This document shows positions 23,456-32,621 of a stretch of 64,000 bases of DNA, piece by piece (position 1 is the stretch's first letter; each line of letters opens with the position of its first letter). The translations under genes and the position numbers were made by a program. The DNA is from CAVVAL01 sp963742725 (GTDB taxonomy: Bacteria; Actinomycetota; Actinomycetes; Mycobacteriales; Cryptosporangiaceae): NCBI GenBank assembly GCA_963742725.1, contig CAVUMX010000003.1, positions 682,001-746,000 on the forward strand. Direction: 5' to 3'. Below the pieces are notes generated by a model that had not been told where the DNA came from, searched no databases, and worked only from the letters and a program-made list of their open reading frames with translations.

Positions 23456-25021
23456 ATGGCGCCCCCTCGATTCTCCAGGCTGCTAGCGGCCCTACTGCTC
23501 GCCGTCGCCGGGGCACTCGTGCCCGCCACCGCCGCCCTCGCCGCGCCGACCACGGCGACGTTCGCGAAGACGGCCGAGTGGGCCGGCGCGTACCAGGCCC
23601 AGTACACGATCACGAACGGCGGTACCGCCGCGATCGACACCTGGCGCGTGGAGTTCGACCTCGCGTCGGGCACGACGGTCGGCGCCTACTGGGACTCGCT
23701 GATGACCCAGTCGGGCAGCCGCTACACGTTCCGGAACCGCGAGTACAACCGGGTGATCGCGCCCGGTGCGAGCGTCACGTTCGGCTTCGTCGTCAACGGC
23801 ACGGCGTCGCCCGCGAACTGCGCGCTCAACGGCGCGTCCTGCGCCGGTGTCATCGACGTCCAGCCGCCGACCACCCCGACGGGCCTACGCTCGACCGGCG
23901 TCACGTCCGCGTCGGTGTCCCTTGCCTGGAACGCCTCGACGGACACCGTGGGCGTGGCCGGGTACCGCATCTACCAGGGCTCTACCGTGGCGACCACGGT
24001 GACCGGCACGTCCGGCACCGTCACCGGGCTGTCACCGTCCACGTCGTACACGTTCACGGTCCGGGCCTTCGACGCCGCGGCGAACCTCTCCGCTGCCAGC
24101 GCCGCCGTCACCGCGACCACGACCACCGGCCCGCCGCCCGGATCCGGCACGCGCATGGCCCCGTACGTCGACATGGGCGCCTGGCCGACGCCGAGCCTAC
24201 CCGAGATGTCCGGTGCCAGCGGGGTGAAGAGCTACACCGCCGCGTTCGTCACGTCGTACGGGTGCAAGGCGAGCTGGTTCGGCGCCTACGACCCGCGCAC
24301 CGGCTGGGCGAAGGACCAGTTCGACGCCATCCGGGCCGGTGGCGGCGTCATCAAGTTCTCCTTCGGCGGCGCGAGCGGCATCGAGCTGGCGCAGGCGTGC
24401 GGCACGGCCGCCGCCACGGCCACCGAGTACGAGGCCGTCGTCACCGCCTATGGCGCGACCCACCTGGACTTCGACATCGAAGGCGCGGCCGTCGCCGACC
24501 CGACGACCGTGGCCCGCCGCTCGCAGGCCATCGCGCAGGTCCAGCGCGCGCACCCGGGGCTGAAGGTCTCGCTCACCCTGCCCGTGCTGCCCGAGGGCCT
24601 GACCGCCGACGGCGTGAACGTGGTGCGGTCGGCGATCAACGCCGGCGTCGACCTCGACGTGGTCAACGGCATGGCGATGGACTACTACCGCGGCAACATC
24701 GACATGGGCGCGGCGGCCAACCAGGTGGCGCAGAGCCTGTTCGACCAGCTCCGGCCGCTGTACCCGGGCAGGTCGACGGCGCAGGTGTGGGGGATGGTCG
24801 GCGTGACCCCGATGCTCGGCGTGAACGACGACGGCTCGGTGTTCTCGCTCGCGAACGCGCGGACGCTCGTGAACACGTCCGCGCAGCGCGACGTCGGGTT
24901 CCTGTCGTTCTGGGAGTCCACGCGCGACCGCAACGCGTGCACCGGCGCGCTCTACCGCTGCACGAACATCCCGCAACAGCCGTACGACTTCGCGCGGATC
25001 TTCGCGCCGTACAACGGCTGA
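23456..25021 (+). CDS. Secreted GH18 chitinase with CBM2 and fibronectin III domains
   Basis: 521 residues. Signal peptide (about 1-29, ending ALAA); CBM2-type cellulose/chitin-binding domain (about 30-132; YTITNGGTAAIDTWRVEFDL, conserved Trp and the Cys pair NCALNGASC); fibronectin type III (about 138-222; PTGLRSTGVTSASVSLAW); GH18 catalytic domain (about 233-521) with substrate-assisted motif HLDFDIEG (catalytic Glu near residue 345) and MAMDYY. It cleaves chitin outside the cell by a retaining mechanism, complementary to the GH19 enzyme. AGGAGAA precedes the start. A dre-type palindrome lies in the promoter. Confidence 0.95.
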   Translation: MAPPRFSRLLAALLLAVAGALVPATAALAAPTTATFAKTAEWAGAYQAQYTITNGGTAAIDTWRVEFDLASGTTVGAYWDSLMTQSGSRYTFRNREYNRVIAPGASVTFGFVVNGTASPANCALNGASCAGVIDVQPPTTPTGLRSTGVTSASVSLAWNASTDTVGVAGYRIYQGSTVATTVTGTSGTVTGLSPSTSYTFTVRAFDAAANLSAASAAVTATTTTGPPPGSGTRMAPYVDMGAWPTPSLPEMSGASGVKSYTAAFVTSYGCKASWFGAYDPRTGWAKDQFDAIRAGGGVIKFSFGGASGIELAQACGTAAATATEYEAVVTAYGATHLDFDIEGAAVADPTTVARRSQAIAQVQRAHPGLKVSLTLPVLPEGLTADGVNVVRSAINAGVDLDVVNGMAMDYYRGNIDMGAAANQVAQSLFDQLRPLYPGRSTAQVWGMVGVTPMLGVNDDGSVFSLANARTLVNTSAQRDVGFLSFWESTRDRNACTGALYRCTNIPQQPYDFARIFAPYNG

Positions 25022-25032
25022 GCCCTGTCGTG

Positions 25033-25065
25033 GTGGCATCGTGCCTGGCTCCGGCGCGATGCCAC
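25033..25065. terminator. Hairpin after the GH18 gene
   Basis: A 9-bp perfect stem GTGGCATCG (25033-25041) / CGATGCCAC (25057-25065) with a 15-base loop, directly after the GH18 stop and before the convergent MDR gene. Probable bidirectional terminator. Confidence 0.6.
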
Positions 25066-25092
25066 GTCGCCTCTGGCGCTATGTCACAGCTT

Positions 25093-26064
25093 CTACACCG
25101 TCAGGACGACCTTGCCGCGGGCGTGGCCTTCCGCCAGGTACCGGATGGCATCGGCGGCGTCGCTCAGCGGGTACGTCCGGTCGATGACCGGGGTGACCGT
25201 GCCGGCCGCGAGGAGGCCCGCCAGGAACTGGAGATCGTCCTGGCGGCGCGTCGAGATCATGCCGCGCAGGCTCTGGCGTGCGAACAGCGAGATCAGTGCC
25301 GCCTGGAGCAGCCGCTCCATGCCGCCGAGCCACCGCCCGCCCCCTTCGGCGCCGACGAGGACGACCGTCCCGCGCGGGGTGAGGGCCCGCCGCAGGTGGG
25401 ACAGCGGGCGGTTCCCGGCGGTGACGAGGACGACGTCGTAGCGGCGCGTCCCGTCCGTGCAGTCGTCGCGGGTGTAGTCGATGATGTCGTCCGCGCCGAT
25501 CGACCGGACCAGTTCCACCTTCCCCGCCGAGCACACGCCGGTGACGTGCGCGCCGAGGGCCTTGGCCACCTGTACCGCGAACGTCCCCACGCCGCCCGCC
25601 GCGCCGATCACCAGCACGCGCTGGCCCGGCCGCACCCGCGCGGTGTCCCGGAGTGCCTGGAGCGCGGTGGCCGCCGAGCCGGGGACGGCAGCCACCTGCT
25701 CGAACGTCAGGTTGGCGGGCTTAAGCGCGAACCTGTCCTGGTGCGCGCACGCGTACTCGGCGAAGGATCCGTCGCAGCTGCCGAACACCTCGTCGCCTGG
25801 CTTGAACCGGGTCACGTTGGCGCCGACGGCCTCGACGCGACCGGCGACGTCCTCGCCGCGCACGCGGTGCCTGGGCCGGCGCAGTCCGAAGCCGAACGCG
25901 CGGATCAGGTACGGCCGGCCGGTCATGAGATGCCACACGCCGGGGTCGACGCCGGCCGCGTGGACGCGGACGAGCACGTCGTCGGGGCCGGGCCGCGGCG
26001 CGTCGACGTCCTGGAACTCGAGCACGTCAGCCTGGCCGTAGGCGTCCTGGACGATCGCTTTCAC
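25093..26064 (-). CDS. NAD(P)-dependent MDR-family oxidoreductase (quinone reductase-like)
   Basis: 323 residues. Medium-chain dehydrogenase/reductase without the zinc-ligand pattern of alcohol dehydrogenases; closest to quinone oxidoreductases and enoyl reductases. GroES-like N-terminal half (VLVRVHAAGVDPGVWHLMTG, GEDVAGRVEAVGANVTRFKPGDEVFG) and Rossmann half (RVLVIGAAGGVGTFAVQVAKALGAHVTGVCS, near residue 140). C-terminus AEGHARGKVVLTV is the family signature. Reduces quinones or activated alkenes with NADPH. Two inverted repeats in the promoter suggest a regulator encoded elsewhere. Confidence 0.9.
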   Translation of the reverse strand: MKAIVQDAYGQADVLEFQDVDAPRPGPDDVLVRVHAAGVDPGVWHLMTGRPYLIRAFGFGLRRPRHRVRGEDVAGRVEAVGANVTRFKPGDEVFGSCDGSFAEYACAHQDRFALKPANLTFEQVAAVPGSAATALQALRDTARVRPGQRVLVIGAAGGVGTFAVQVAKALGAHVTGVCSAGKVELVRSIGADDIIDYTRDDCTDGTRRYDVVLVTAGNRPLSHLRRALTPRGTVVLVGAEGGGRWLGGMERLLQAALISLFARQSLRGMISTRRQDDLQFLAGLLAAGTVTPVIDRTYPLSDAADAIRYLAEGHARGKVVLTV

Positions 26065-26102
26065 GACGTCGCTCCTTCACCGCCCGAGGGCGCTCGTGTA
26101 AA

Positions 26103-26161
26103 GCATGTTTGACATGCTCAAGGTAAAGCGCAAGCGACATCATGTCAAGAAATCTTGACAT
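26103..26161. promoter_or_regulatory. Two inverted repeats upstream of the MDR gene
   Basis: GCATG-TTTGA-CATGC (26103-26117) and ATGTCAAGA-AA-TCTTGACAT (26142-26161), the latter with perfect 9-base arms. Both carry a TGACAT/ATGTCA core (TTGACATG and TTGACAT). Located 38-97 bases upstream of the MDR start, in a locally AT-rich stretch. No regulator gene is adjacent. Confidence 0.6.
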
Positions 26162-26189
26162 CGTTCGTCGGGCGGTGAGGTCGACCGGC

Positions 26190-26712
26190 TCAGCAGGTGG
26201 TGATGAAGACGTCGCCGGCGTTGAAGGTCTTGGTGATCGACGGCGGGTTGAAGTCGATCCCGAACGTCACGGTCACCACGGTCTTCCCGCCGTACCACCC
26301 GTTCACGCAGGACTTCGTGGCGTTGCCCCACAGGTAGTTCGCGAACTCGGCCTGGTAGCTCCTCGTCACCCACCAGTTGTTGTAGTGGATGAGGGTCACG
26401 TCCATCCCGATCATGACGACCCGCGAGTCGCAGCTGACGGTCGTGCTGACGGTGATGATGCGCGGGTTGTGCGGGAAGTTCGCCGGGTTCGCGGGGACCG
26501 CCCTGCACACGATGACGGCCTGCGTGGACGGCCCTCCGGACCTGCGGACGGCGGTGAACACCATCGTGCCGTCCGCCAGGGTCTGTACCTGCGGCGCCGC
26601 CGAGCGCTCTGCCGGGGCGGCGGCGGCGTCACCCGCGACCGCCGTACCGGCCAGAAGCCCGGTCAGCGGCGATGACCGCCGCGGCGCGGAACAGCCGACG
26701 TCGGATTCTCAT
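26190..26712 (-). pseudogene. Small secreted protein with a one-base frameshift in the signal peptide
   Basis: The ATG at 26712 has GGAGGGAG upstream and begins MRIRRRLFRAAAVIA, a typical signal-peptide n-region and core, but this frame soon stops. Around 26661-26675 the continuation lies one base out of register: LTGLLAGTAVAGDAAAAPA, then mature protein through VFTAVRRSGG, two Trp-rich stretches (YNNWWVTRSY, YLWGNATKSCVNGWYGG) and a C-terminal FITTC. Total length is 3n+1 bases, consistent with a single inserted base. Either a recent pseudogene or an error in the sequence. An internal ATG at 26564 would give a 124-residue form without a signal. Function of the mature domain (about 130 residues, four Cys) is not recognised. 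Confidence 0.7.
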
Positions 26713-26795
26713 GGGGACTCCCTCCGTTGTGGCTCCTTTCCACGCCGAGTGAATCCCGCACCGGTCGACAAACCATGGGAAGAATGTTGGAGGGG

Positions 26796-27671
26796 TCAGG
26801 TCTCCGCGCCGGGCGCGAGGACGGTGGGTACCGGCGAGGCCCGCACGATCTTGTTGGCGTTGGTGCCGAGGAAGATCCGCCCGAGGCCGAGCCGGCTCGA
26901 CCCGATGACCAGGATCTCGCCGTCCTCCCACTGGAGCGCGTCGAGCGCCTCGTCCCAGCGGGCGCCGTGGGCCAGCTCGGCGGTGACCGCGAGCCCGTCG
27001 GGCAGCTCGGCGATGGCGGCCCGCTGCGCCGCCTCGGCGTCCTCCCGCCAGGACGCCTCGACGAGCGCTTCGGCGCGGTAGCCGGCCAGCGACGGGTACA
27101 TCTGCCGGTCACGGACCACGAGTGTCACGAGCCGCAGTGGCACGCCGTGGCCCAGCGCCAGCGTCGCCGCCGCGGAGAGTGTCGGTGCCGAGCTGCGGTC
27201 GACGTAACCGCAGCTGACCCGCTGGAGTCTCGTGCCCTTCGGCGGCCGGTACCCGCGCGGCGCCAGCGCGACCGGCACCGGCGAGGCGTGCAGCAGGCTG
27301 TCGGTGACGCTGCCGAGCGTGAACCGCCCGAGCGGACCGCCGCGTGCCGAGCCGAGGATCACGAGCCCGGCGTCGAGTTCGGCGATCAGCCCGAGGATGC
27401 CGTCGGTCGTCGAGCGGGCGGACCGGGCGACGTACTCGGCGGGCACGTCGTCGCCCAGCGCCTGCCTCGCCTCCTCCAGCGCGGCGGCGGCGTGCTCGGC
27501 CAGGAACTCCTCGTACCCCTGGTCGACCCGTGCCGGCGACGGGTAGCCCCAGGCGGTCGGCGTGATCGTGCACGCCACGAGCGACACGTCGGAGCCGCCC
27601 ACGAGCATCCGCGCGAGCGCGATCGCGGCGCGGCCACCGCTGTCGGCGGAGTACGCCACGATGTACTTCAC
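26796..27671 (-). CDS. Tandem universal stress protein (UspA) domains
   Basis: 291 residues with two UspA-type domains (about 1-140 and 150-291). The first has the nucleotide-binding motif GSARGGPLGRFTLGSVTDSLL, the second GSSRLGLGRIFLGTNANKIV followed by the family end ASPVPTVLAPG. Such tandem proteins bind ATP and support stress survival. GTG start overlaps the stop of the permease gene (GTGA), so it is the last gene of the amine oxidase-aldehyde dehydrogenase-permease unit. The internal duplication and ATP motifs are clear; its role in amine metabolism is not. Confidence 0.9.
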   Translation of the reverse strand: MKYIVAYSADSGGRAAIALARMLVGGSDVSLVACTITPTAWGYPSPARVDQGYEEFLAEHAAAALEEARQALGDDVPAEYVARSARSTTDGILGLIAELDAGLVILGSARGGPLGRFTLGSVTDSLLHASPVPVALAPRGYRPPKGTRLQRVSCGYVDRSSAPTLSAAATLALGHGVPLRLVTLVVRDRQMYPSLAGYRAEALVEASWREDAEAAQRAAIAELPDGLAVTAELAHGARWDEALDALQWEDGEILVIGSSRLGLGRIFLGTNANKIVRASPVPTVLAPGAET

Positions 27672-29122
27672 GGCGTGGGCCCGACGGACAGGCCGGTGCC
27701 CGACGCGCCGGCGAGCCGGGAGTGCTTCAGGCCGTAGGCGAAGTAGGCGACGAGCGCGACCGCGAGCCAGCCGGCGAACAGCAGGAACGTGCTCAGCGGC
27801 AGGCCCTGGATCAGGTACAGGCACGCGGCGACGCTCACCAGCGGCACCACCGGGTACAGCGGCACGCGGAAGCCCCGTTCGGCGTCAGGCTGTGTGCGGC
27901 GCAGCACCATCACGCCGATCGACACGACCGCGAACGCCACGAGCGTGCCCATGCTGGTCAGGTTCGCCAGCACGTCCAGCGGCACCAGCGCGCCGAGGAG
28001 GGCGACGAACAGTCCGACGACGACGGTGTTCCGCACCGGCGTCAGTGTGCGCGGGTCGACCTTGTGGAACATCTCGGGGAGCATGCCGTCGCGGGCCATC
28101 GCGAACAAGATGCGCGTCTGGCCGTACAGCACCACGAGCGTGACGCTGAACAGCGAGATCACGGCGCCGGTGGAGAGCAGGAGCGACGGCCAGGTCTGCC
28201 CGGTGATGTCGCGCAGGATCTGGGCCAGCCCGGCCTCCTGGCCCTCGAAGTCCTGCCAGGGCTGGCTCGCGACGGCGACGAGCGCGACCAGTACGTACAG
28301 CGTCGAGACGATGACCAGCGCGGAGATGATCGCGAGCGGCAGCGTCCGGCGCGGATTGTGGACCTCTTCACCGGCGGTCGACACGGCGTCGATGCCGATG
28401 AAGGAGAAGAAGATCGTCGAGGCGGCGGCGCCGATGCCGGCGATGCCGAACGGCGCGAAGTCCTCCAGGTTGGCGTTGTCGAACGCGCTCGCGCCGATCA
28501 CGATGAACAGCACCAGCACCGCGATCTTCAGGCACACCATGATCGTGTTGACCAGCGCCGACTCGCGCGCGCCACGGATCAGCAGGAAGCAGCAGAGCAG
28601 GACGAGGACCACCGCGGGCACGTTCACGTACCCGCCGGAGCCGGGCGGCTGGCTGATCGCGTCCGGCATCCGCCAGCCGAACAGGTCGTTGAACACCTCG
28701 TTGAGGTACTGGCCCCATCCGACGACGATCGCGCCGGCCGAGACGCCGTACTCCAGCAGCAGGCACCAGCCGACGCAGTACGCCACCACCTCGCCGAGCG
28801 TCGCGTACGTGTAGGAGTAGGACGAGCCGGACACCGGGATCATCGACGCGAGTTCGGCGTAGCAGAGCGCGGTGAGCGCCGCCGTGACGCCCGCGATCGC
28901 GAACGACGCGATGACGCCGGGCCCCGCCTCGGGCACGGCCACGTTGAGGACGATGAAGATGCCGGTGCCGATCGTGGCGCCGACGCCGAACATCGTCAGG
29001 GCGAACACGCCGAACGTCCGGTTCAGTTCGCCGCCCTCGGTGGTGGCCCCGGTCTCGACGACGAATGCCGAGATGGGCTTCCTCCGGAACAGCGCGGTGC
29101 GTAGGGATCGGTTCTCGGACAT
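27668..29122 (-). CDS. APC-superfamily amino acid/amine permease
   Basis: 484 residues with about 12 transmembrane helices. The TM1 signature MFGVGATIGTGIFIV (near residue 45) and the segment FFSFIGIDAVSTAGEEVHNPRRTLPLAI (near 240-265) are typical of cationic-amino-acid-transporter-like APC permeases. Brings amino acids or amines in by proton symport. Lies between the aldehyde dehydrogenase (11 bases upstream) and the overlapping UspA gene, so it probably imports the substrate of the decarboxylase/amine oxidase pathway. Exact substrate cannot be read from sequence. Confidence 0.92.
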   Translation of the reverse strand: MSENRSLRTALFRRKPISAFVVETGATTEGGELNRTFGVFALTMFGVGATIGTGIFIVLNVAVPEAGPGVIASFAIAGVTAALTALCYAELASMIPVSGSSYSYTYATLGEVVAYCVGWCLLLEYGVSAGAIVVGWGQYLNEVFNDLFGWRMPDAISQPPGSGGYVNVPAVVLVLLCCFLLIRGARESALVNTIMVCLKIAVLVLFIVIGASAFDNANLEDFAPFGIAGIGAAASTIFFSFIGIDAVSTAGEEVHNPRRTLPLAIISALVIVSTLYVLVALVAVASQPWQDFEGQEAGLAQILRDITGQTWPSLLLSTGAVISLFSVTLVVLYGQTRILFAMARDGMLPEMFHKVDPRTLTPVRNTVVVGLFVALLGALVPLDVLANLTSMGTLVAFAVVSIGVMVLRRTQPDAERGFRVPLYPVVPLVSVAACLYLIQGLPLSTFLLFAGWLAVALVAYFAYGLKHSRLAGASGTGLSVGPTP

Positions 29123-29133
29123 GCCGCCTCCCC

Positions 29134-30567
29134 TCAGGTGCCGATGTAGCTCATGACGTGTTTGATCCGGGTGTAGTCCTCCAGGCCGTACATCGAGAGG
29201 TCCTTGCCGTACCCGGAGTGCTTGTACCCGCCGTGGGGCATCTCGGCGATGAGCGGGATGTGCGTGTTGATCCACACGCATCCGAAGTCGAGGCGCTTGG
29301 CCATCCGCATGGCGCGGCCGTGGTCCTTCGTCCACACGGAGGACGCCAGCGCGAACTCGACCCCGTTGGCCCAGCGCAGCGCCTCGTCCTCGTCGCTGAA
29401 CCGCTGCACGGTGATGACCGGCCCGAACACCTCGGACTGGATCAGCTCGTCGTCCTGGCGCAGGCCGTCGACTACCGTGGGCGCGTAGAAGTAGCCACGG
29501 TCGCCCACGCGCTGCCCGCCGGCCGCGACGCTGGCGTGGGACGGCGCGCGCTCCACCATCCCGCTCACCCACTTGAGCTGGTTGATGTTGTTGAGCGGAC
29601 CGTAGGCGGCGGACGCGTCGTCCGGCGGGCCGGTGACGGTGCCGGCGGCCTGCTCGGTGAGCGCGGCGACGAAGTCGGAGTGGACGCGCGGCCCGGCGAG
29701 CACCCGGGTCGCGGCCGTGCAGTCCTGGCCGGCGTTGAAGTACCCGGCGGCGGCGATCGCCTCGGCGGCCTTCGCCACGTCGGCGTCGTCGAACACGATC
29801 ACGGGCGCCTTGCCGCCCAGCTCCAGGTGAACCCGTTTCACGTCCTCGGCGGCGGCGCGGGCCACCTCGACGCCCGCGCGCGTCGACCCGGTGATCGACA
29901 CCATCTGCGGGATCGGGTGGCGGACGAGCGCCCGCCCCGTGTCGCGGTCGCCGCAGACGACGTTGAAGACCCCAGGCGGCAGGAACTCGGCGGCGATCTC
30001 GGCGAGCAGCAACGCCGTGACGGGCGTCGTGTCGGACGGCTTCAGGACGACGGAGTTCCCGGCCGCGATGGCCGGGGCGAACTTCCAGACGGCCATCATC
30101 ATCGGGTAGTTCCACGGCGCCACCTGTGCGCACACCCCGACCGGCTCGCGCCGGATCACCGAGGTGTGGTCGGCCATGTACTCCCCGGCCGACTTGCCCT
30201 CCAGCACCCGCGCCGCCCCGGCGAAGAACCGGATCTGGTCGACCATCGGCGGGATCTCCTCGTCCCGCGTCAGGTGGATCGGCTTGCCGGTGTTCTCGCT
30301 CTCCGCCGCGACGAGCTCGTCGGCCCTGGCCTCCACCGCGTCGGCGATCCGCAGCAGCGCCCGCTGCCGGTCGCTCGGCGTGCTGTCGCGCCAGCTCTCG
30401 AACGCGCGCTCCGCCGACCGGAGCGCGGCGTCCACATCGGCCTCGCCGGACAGCGGCGCCTCGGCGAACACCTCCCCGGTGCTCGGGTCGATCAGGGGCG
30501 CCGTACGGCCGTCGACCGTGTCGGTGTACTCCCCGTTGACGAAGTTGCGCAGAACCCTGTCCGCCAT
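29134..30567 (-). CDS. NAD(P)-dependent aldehyde dehydrogenase (aminobutyraldehyde/betaine-type)
   Basis: 477 residues, full length. Oxidises an aldehyde to the acid. Seen: APWNYPMMMAVWKFAPAIAAGN (residues about 145-166, with the N-terminal Asn of the catalytic site), ITGSTRAGVEVAR near 225, general base Glu in LELGGKAPVIVF near 247, and nucleophile Cys in FNAGQDCTAATRV near 281; EVFGPVITV near 380. Belongs with gamma-aminobutyraldehyde and betaine aldehyde dehydrogenases. Ten bases after the copper amine oxidase gene, so it most likely takes the aldehyde that enzyme makes. Confidence 0.94.
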   Translation of the reverse strand: MADRVLRNFVNGEYTDTVDGRTAPLIDPSTGEVFAEAPLSGEADVDAALRSAERAFESWRDSTPSDRQRALLRIADAVEARADELVAAESENTGKPIHLTRDEEIPPMVDQIRFFAGAARVLEGKSAGEYMADHTSVIRREPVGVCAQVAPWNYPMMMAVWKFAPAIAAGNSVVLKPSDTTPVTALLLAEIAAEFLPPGVFNVVCGDRDTGRALVRHPIPQMVSITGSTRAGVEVARAAAEDVKRVHLELGGKAPVIVFDDADVAKAAEAIAAAGYFNAGQDCTAATRVLAGPRVHSDFVAALTEQAAGTVTGPPDDASAAYGPLNNINQLKWVSGMVERAPSHASVAAGGQRVGDRGYFYAPTVVDGLRQDDELIQSEVFGPVITVQRFSDEDEALRWANGVEFALASSVWTKDHGRAMRMAKRLDFGCVWINTHIPLIAEMPHGGYKHSGYGKDLSMYGLEDYTRIKHVMSYIGT

Positions 30568-30577
30568 CGTCGTCTCC

Positions 30578-32500
30578 TCAGTCGGGATGGTGCCCGCTGC
30601 CGCTGCCGTCGGCGCAGTGACCTTGGCTGGGCGGCACGTCGAGCGCCGGGTTGCGGTCGAAGAACCCGAAGGGCTTGAGCCAGAACGCGACCGTGTCCAC
30701 CGGCATGACCGGCCAGTCCTCGGGGCGGGTGACATGGTGGATGCCGAACACGTACCAGAGCACCACGTCGGTGTTGTCGATCGAGCGGTTCGCGGCCGTC
30801 CACACCGGCAGGCCGGTGTCGCGGTCGCTGAGGTTGGGGAACTCGCCGCACGGCCACCGCTCGTCCGGGTGGTACGGCGTGACCCAGACCGTGTGCCTGA
30901 TCGCCTCCGCGCGGCGCAGCACCGGCGACGACGGATCGAGCAGCGGCGGGATGCTGGCGCTCGGCACGAGCTTGTAGCCCACAGGCGTGCCGATGCCGTT
31001 GCGGACGTTGTCGTTGGCGACCTTCCAGCCACGCTGGGACGCCCAGTCGTAGTCCTGCCGCCCGTGCGCCTCGGTGCGCAGCGGCGTGTTCCGGACCACC
31101 AGCCCCAGCCCGTACGGGTCGGTGGCGACCGGCGCGGACTCCGACGCGTAGACGGTGTTGTCCGTGCCGTCCACGTCCAGGTCGAGCCGGGCGACGATGA
31201 AGTGCTGGTGGAACGGCGCGTACGTGCGCTCGTCGACGAGCGTGCCGTACGGCGGTTGATCCCCGGCGGCGAAGTGCGTGGTCACCATGATCCCGGTGGC
31301 GCGCACCTCGCACTCGATGTTGCCGTCCTGGTAGAAGCGCCAGTAGACGAGGTACTCGTAGTTGGCCACCGTCACGTGGAACGACACGACGAGCCGCCGC
31401 GCCCGCCGTACCTCGGCGCCGTGCTCGTGGTCGACGTGCTTCCACAGGACGGCACTGTCCTCCTCGTGGACGCAGACCGCGTTCGTGATCGTCCTCGGCT
31501 CGCCGCGGGAGTCGTGCACGACCGCGTCGAGGTAGGTGATCTCGCCGAGGCAGTCGCAGCCGAGTTCGAGCGACGTGGTCATGAAGCCGAGGCCCCACTC
31601 GCCGATGTCGAACGCGGTGCGCCGGTAGTGGTCGACGGTCGGGTCGCGGTACGGCACGACCATCTCGGCGAACGACAGCCGGTGCGCCACGGGCCGCACC
31701 CGGCCGCCGTCGGTGTACCCGACCGTGTGCAGGACCAGCCCCTCGCGGTAGTTGAAGCCGATCCGCAGCCGCCAGTTCTGCCACGTCAGCAGCGTGCCGT
31801 CGAGCGTGAACGACACGCCCTCGGGCTGGACGATTTCGAGGGGCTTGACCTCGCGCGGCGGCAGGCCGGTGAGGCCCGGCAGGTACTCGCCCCGGACGGC
31901 CGGGGCCGGCGGCGGGTCGGCGACGTCCTCGATCTCCAGCAGCTCCATCCGGTTCAGGTCGACGATCGGGTGCAGGCCCGGCACCGGATGCGCGTACGGG
32001 CTGCCGTGCTCGCTCGCCCGCCACCACACGTCGCCCCAGCCGATCCGCCGGCCCCGGTACTGCTCGGGCACCAGCGCGGCCCCGTACGCCCAGACGTCCA
32101 CGAGTACGCGGTCGAGGTCGGTGATGCCGCGTTTCGCCAGCGCGGCGGCCAGCGCCGGATCGGCCCGGAGGAACTCGTCGCACTCATGCCACTCGTCGAC
32201 CGTCATGTTCGGGTGCTGTCCCGGCAGGTGCTCCCACCCGGTGACGGTGCCGTCGGGCAGGGCCACGAAAGCCCGGTACGCCTGGCCGTCCTCGCGGTTC
32301 CAGCAGACGGCCTGCGCTTCCCGCGCGGGCGCGTCGCCGCCGTCGTCGTAGGCCAGGACCGCCGCCTTGTGCGGCTCCCGCAGCTCCACCGACGCGATCC
32401 GCCAGCGCTCGTCGACGCCCCGATCGCGGCGCAGTGCCGCCGCCACCTGGCGGAACTCGTCGGCGGTCAGGGGGTCCAGCGGATGCGTACCGGTGTCCAT
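30578..32500 (-). CDS. Copper-containing primary amine oxidase (TPQ enzyme)
   Basis: 640 residues. Oxidises primary amines to aldehydes with release of ammonia and H2O2. The topaquinone-forming motif NYEY (NYxY/D) is present in VANYEYLVYW near residue 375; the copper-ligand pair is in APFHQHF near 427-432, and a third His occurs in the C-terminal part. The N2/N3 domains are seen (PLTADEFRQVAAALR at the start; RVLVDVWAYGAAL, HPVPGLHPIVDLNRMELLEIED). No signal peptide, so cytoplasmic, like actinobacterial phenylethylamine/tyramine oxidases. Heads the minus-strand operon with the aldehyde dehydrogenase, permease and USP; divergent from PucR. Aromatic amine preference is inferred from the neighbouring decarboxylase. 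Confidence 0.94.
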   Translation of the reverse strand: MDTGTHPLDPLTADEFRQVAAALRRDRGVDERWRIASVELREPHKAAVLAYDDGGDAPAREAQAVCWNREDGQAYRAFVALPDGTVTGWEHLPGQHPNMTVDEWHECDEFLRADPALAAALAKRGITDLDRVLVDVWAYGAALVPEQYRGRRIGWGDVWWRASEHGSPYAHPVPGLHPIVDLNRMELLEIEDVADPPPAPAVRGEYLPGLTGLPPREVKPLEIVQPEGVSFTLDGTLLTWQNWRLRIGFNYREGLVLHTVGYTDGGRVRPVAHRLSFAEMVVPYRDPTVDHYRRTAFDIGEWGLGFMTTSLELGCDCLGEITYLDAVVHDSRGEPRTITNAVCVHEEDSAVLWKHVDHEHGAEVRRARRLVVSFHVTVANYEYLVYWRFYQDGNIECEVRATGIMVTTHFAAGDQPPYGTLVDERTYAPFHQHFIVARLDLDVDGTDNTVYASESAPVATDPYGLGLVVRNTPLRTEAHGRQDYDWASQRGWKVANDNVRNGIGTPVGYKLVPSASIPPLLDPSSPVLRRAEAIRHTVWVTPYHPDERWPCGEFPNLSDRDTGLPVWTAANRSIDNTDVVLWYVFGIHHVTRPEDWPVMPVDTVAFWLKPFGFFDRNPALDVPPSQGHCADGSGSGHHPD

Positions 32501-32621
32501 CAGCAGTTCCCGTCCGCGACGGCAGTGCTCCGAGAGTGAGCGTAAGCGTCACGCTGGCGTGCGGGTTATGGCACCGTAGGACAATTAGCGAAGGCAACTT
32601 CGACATCCTGTCGAGGACCGC

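Noticed and set aside
26411..26632. Alternative minus-strand ORF overlapping the frameshifted secreted protein
   Set aside because: Arg/Ser-rich shadow translation; the signal-peptide and mature-domain evidence supports the other frames.
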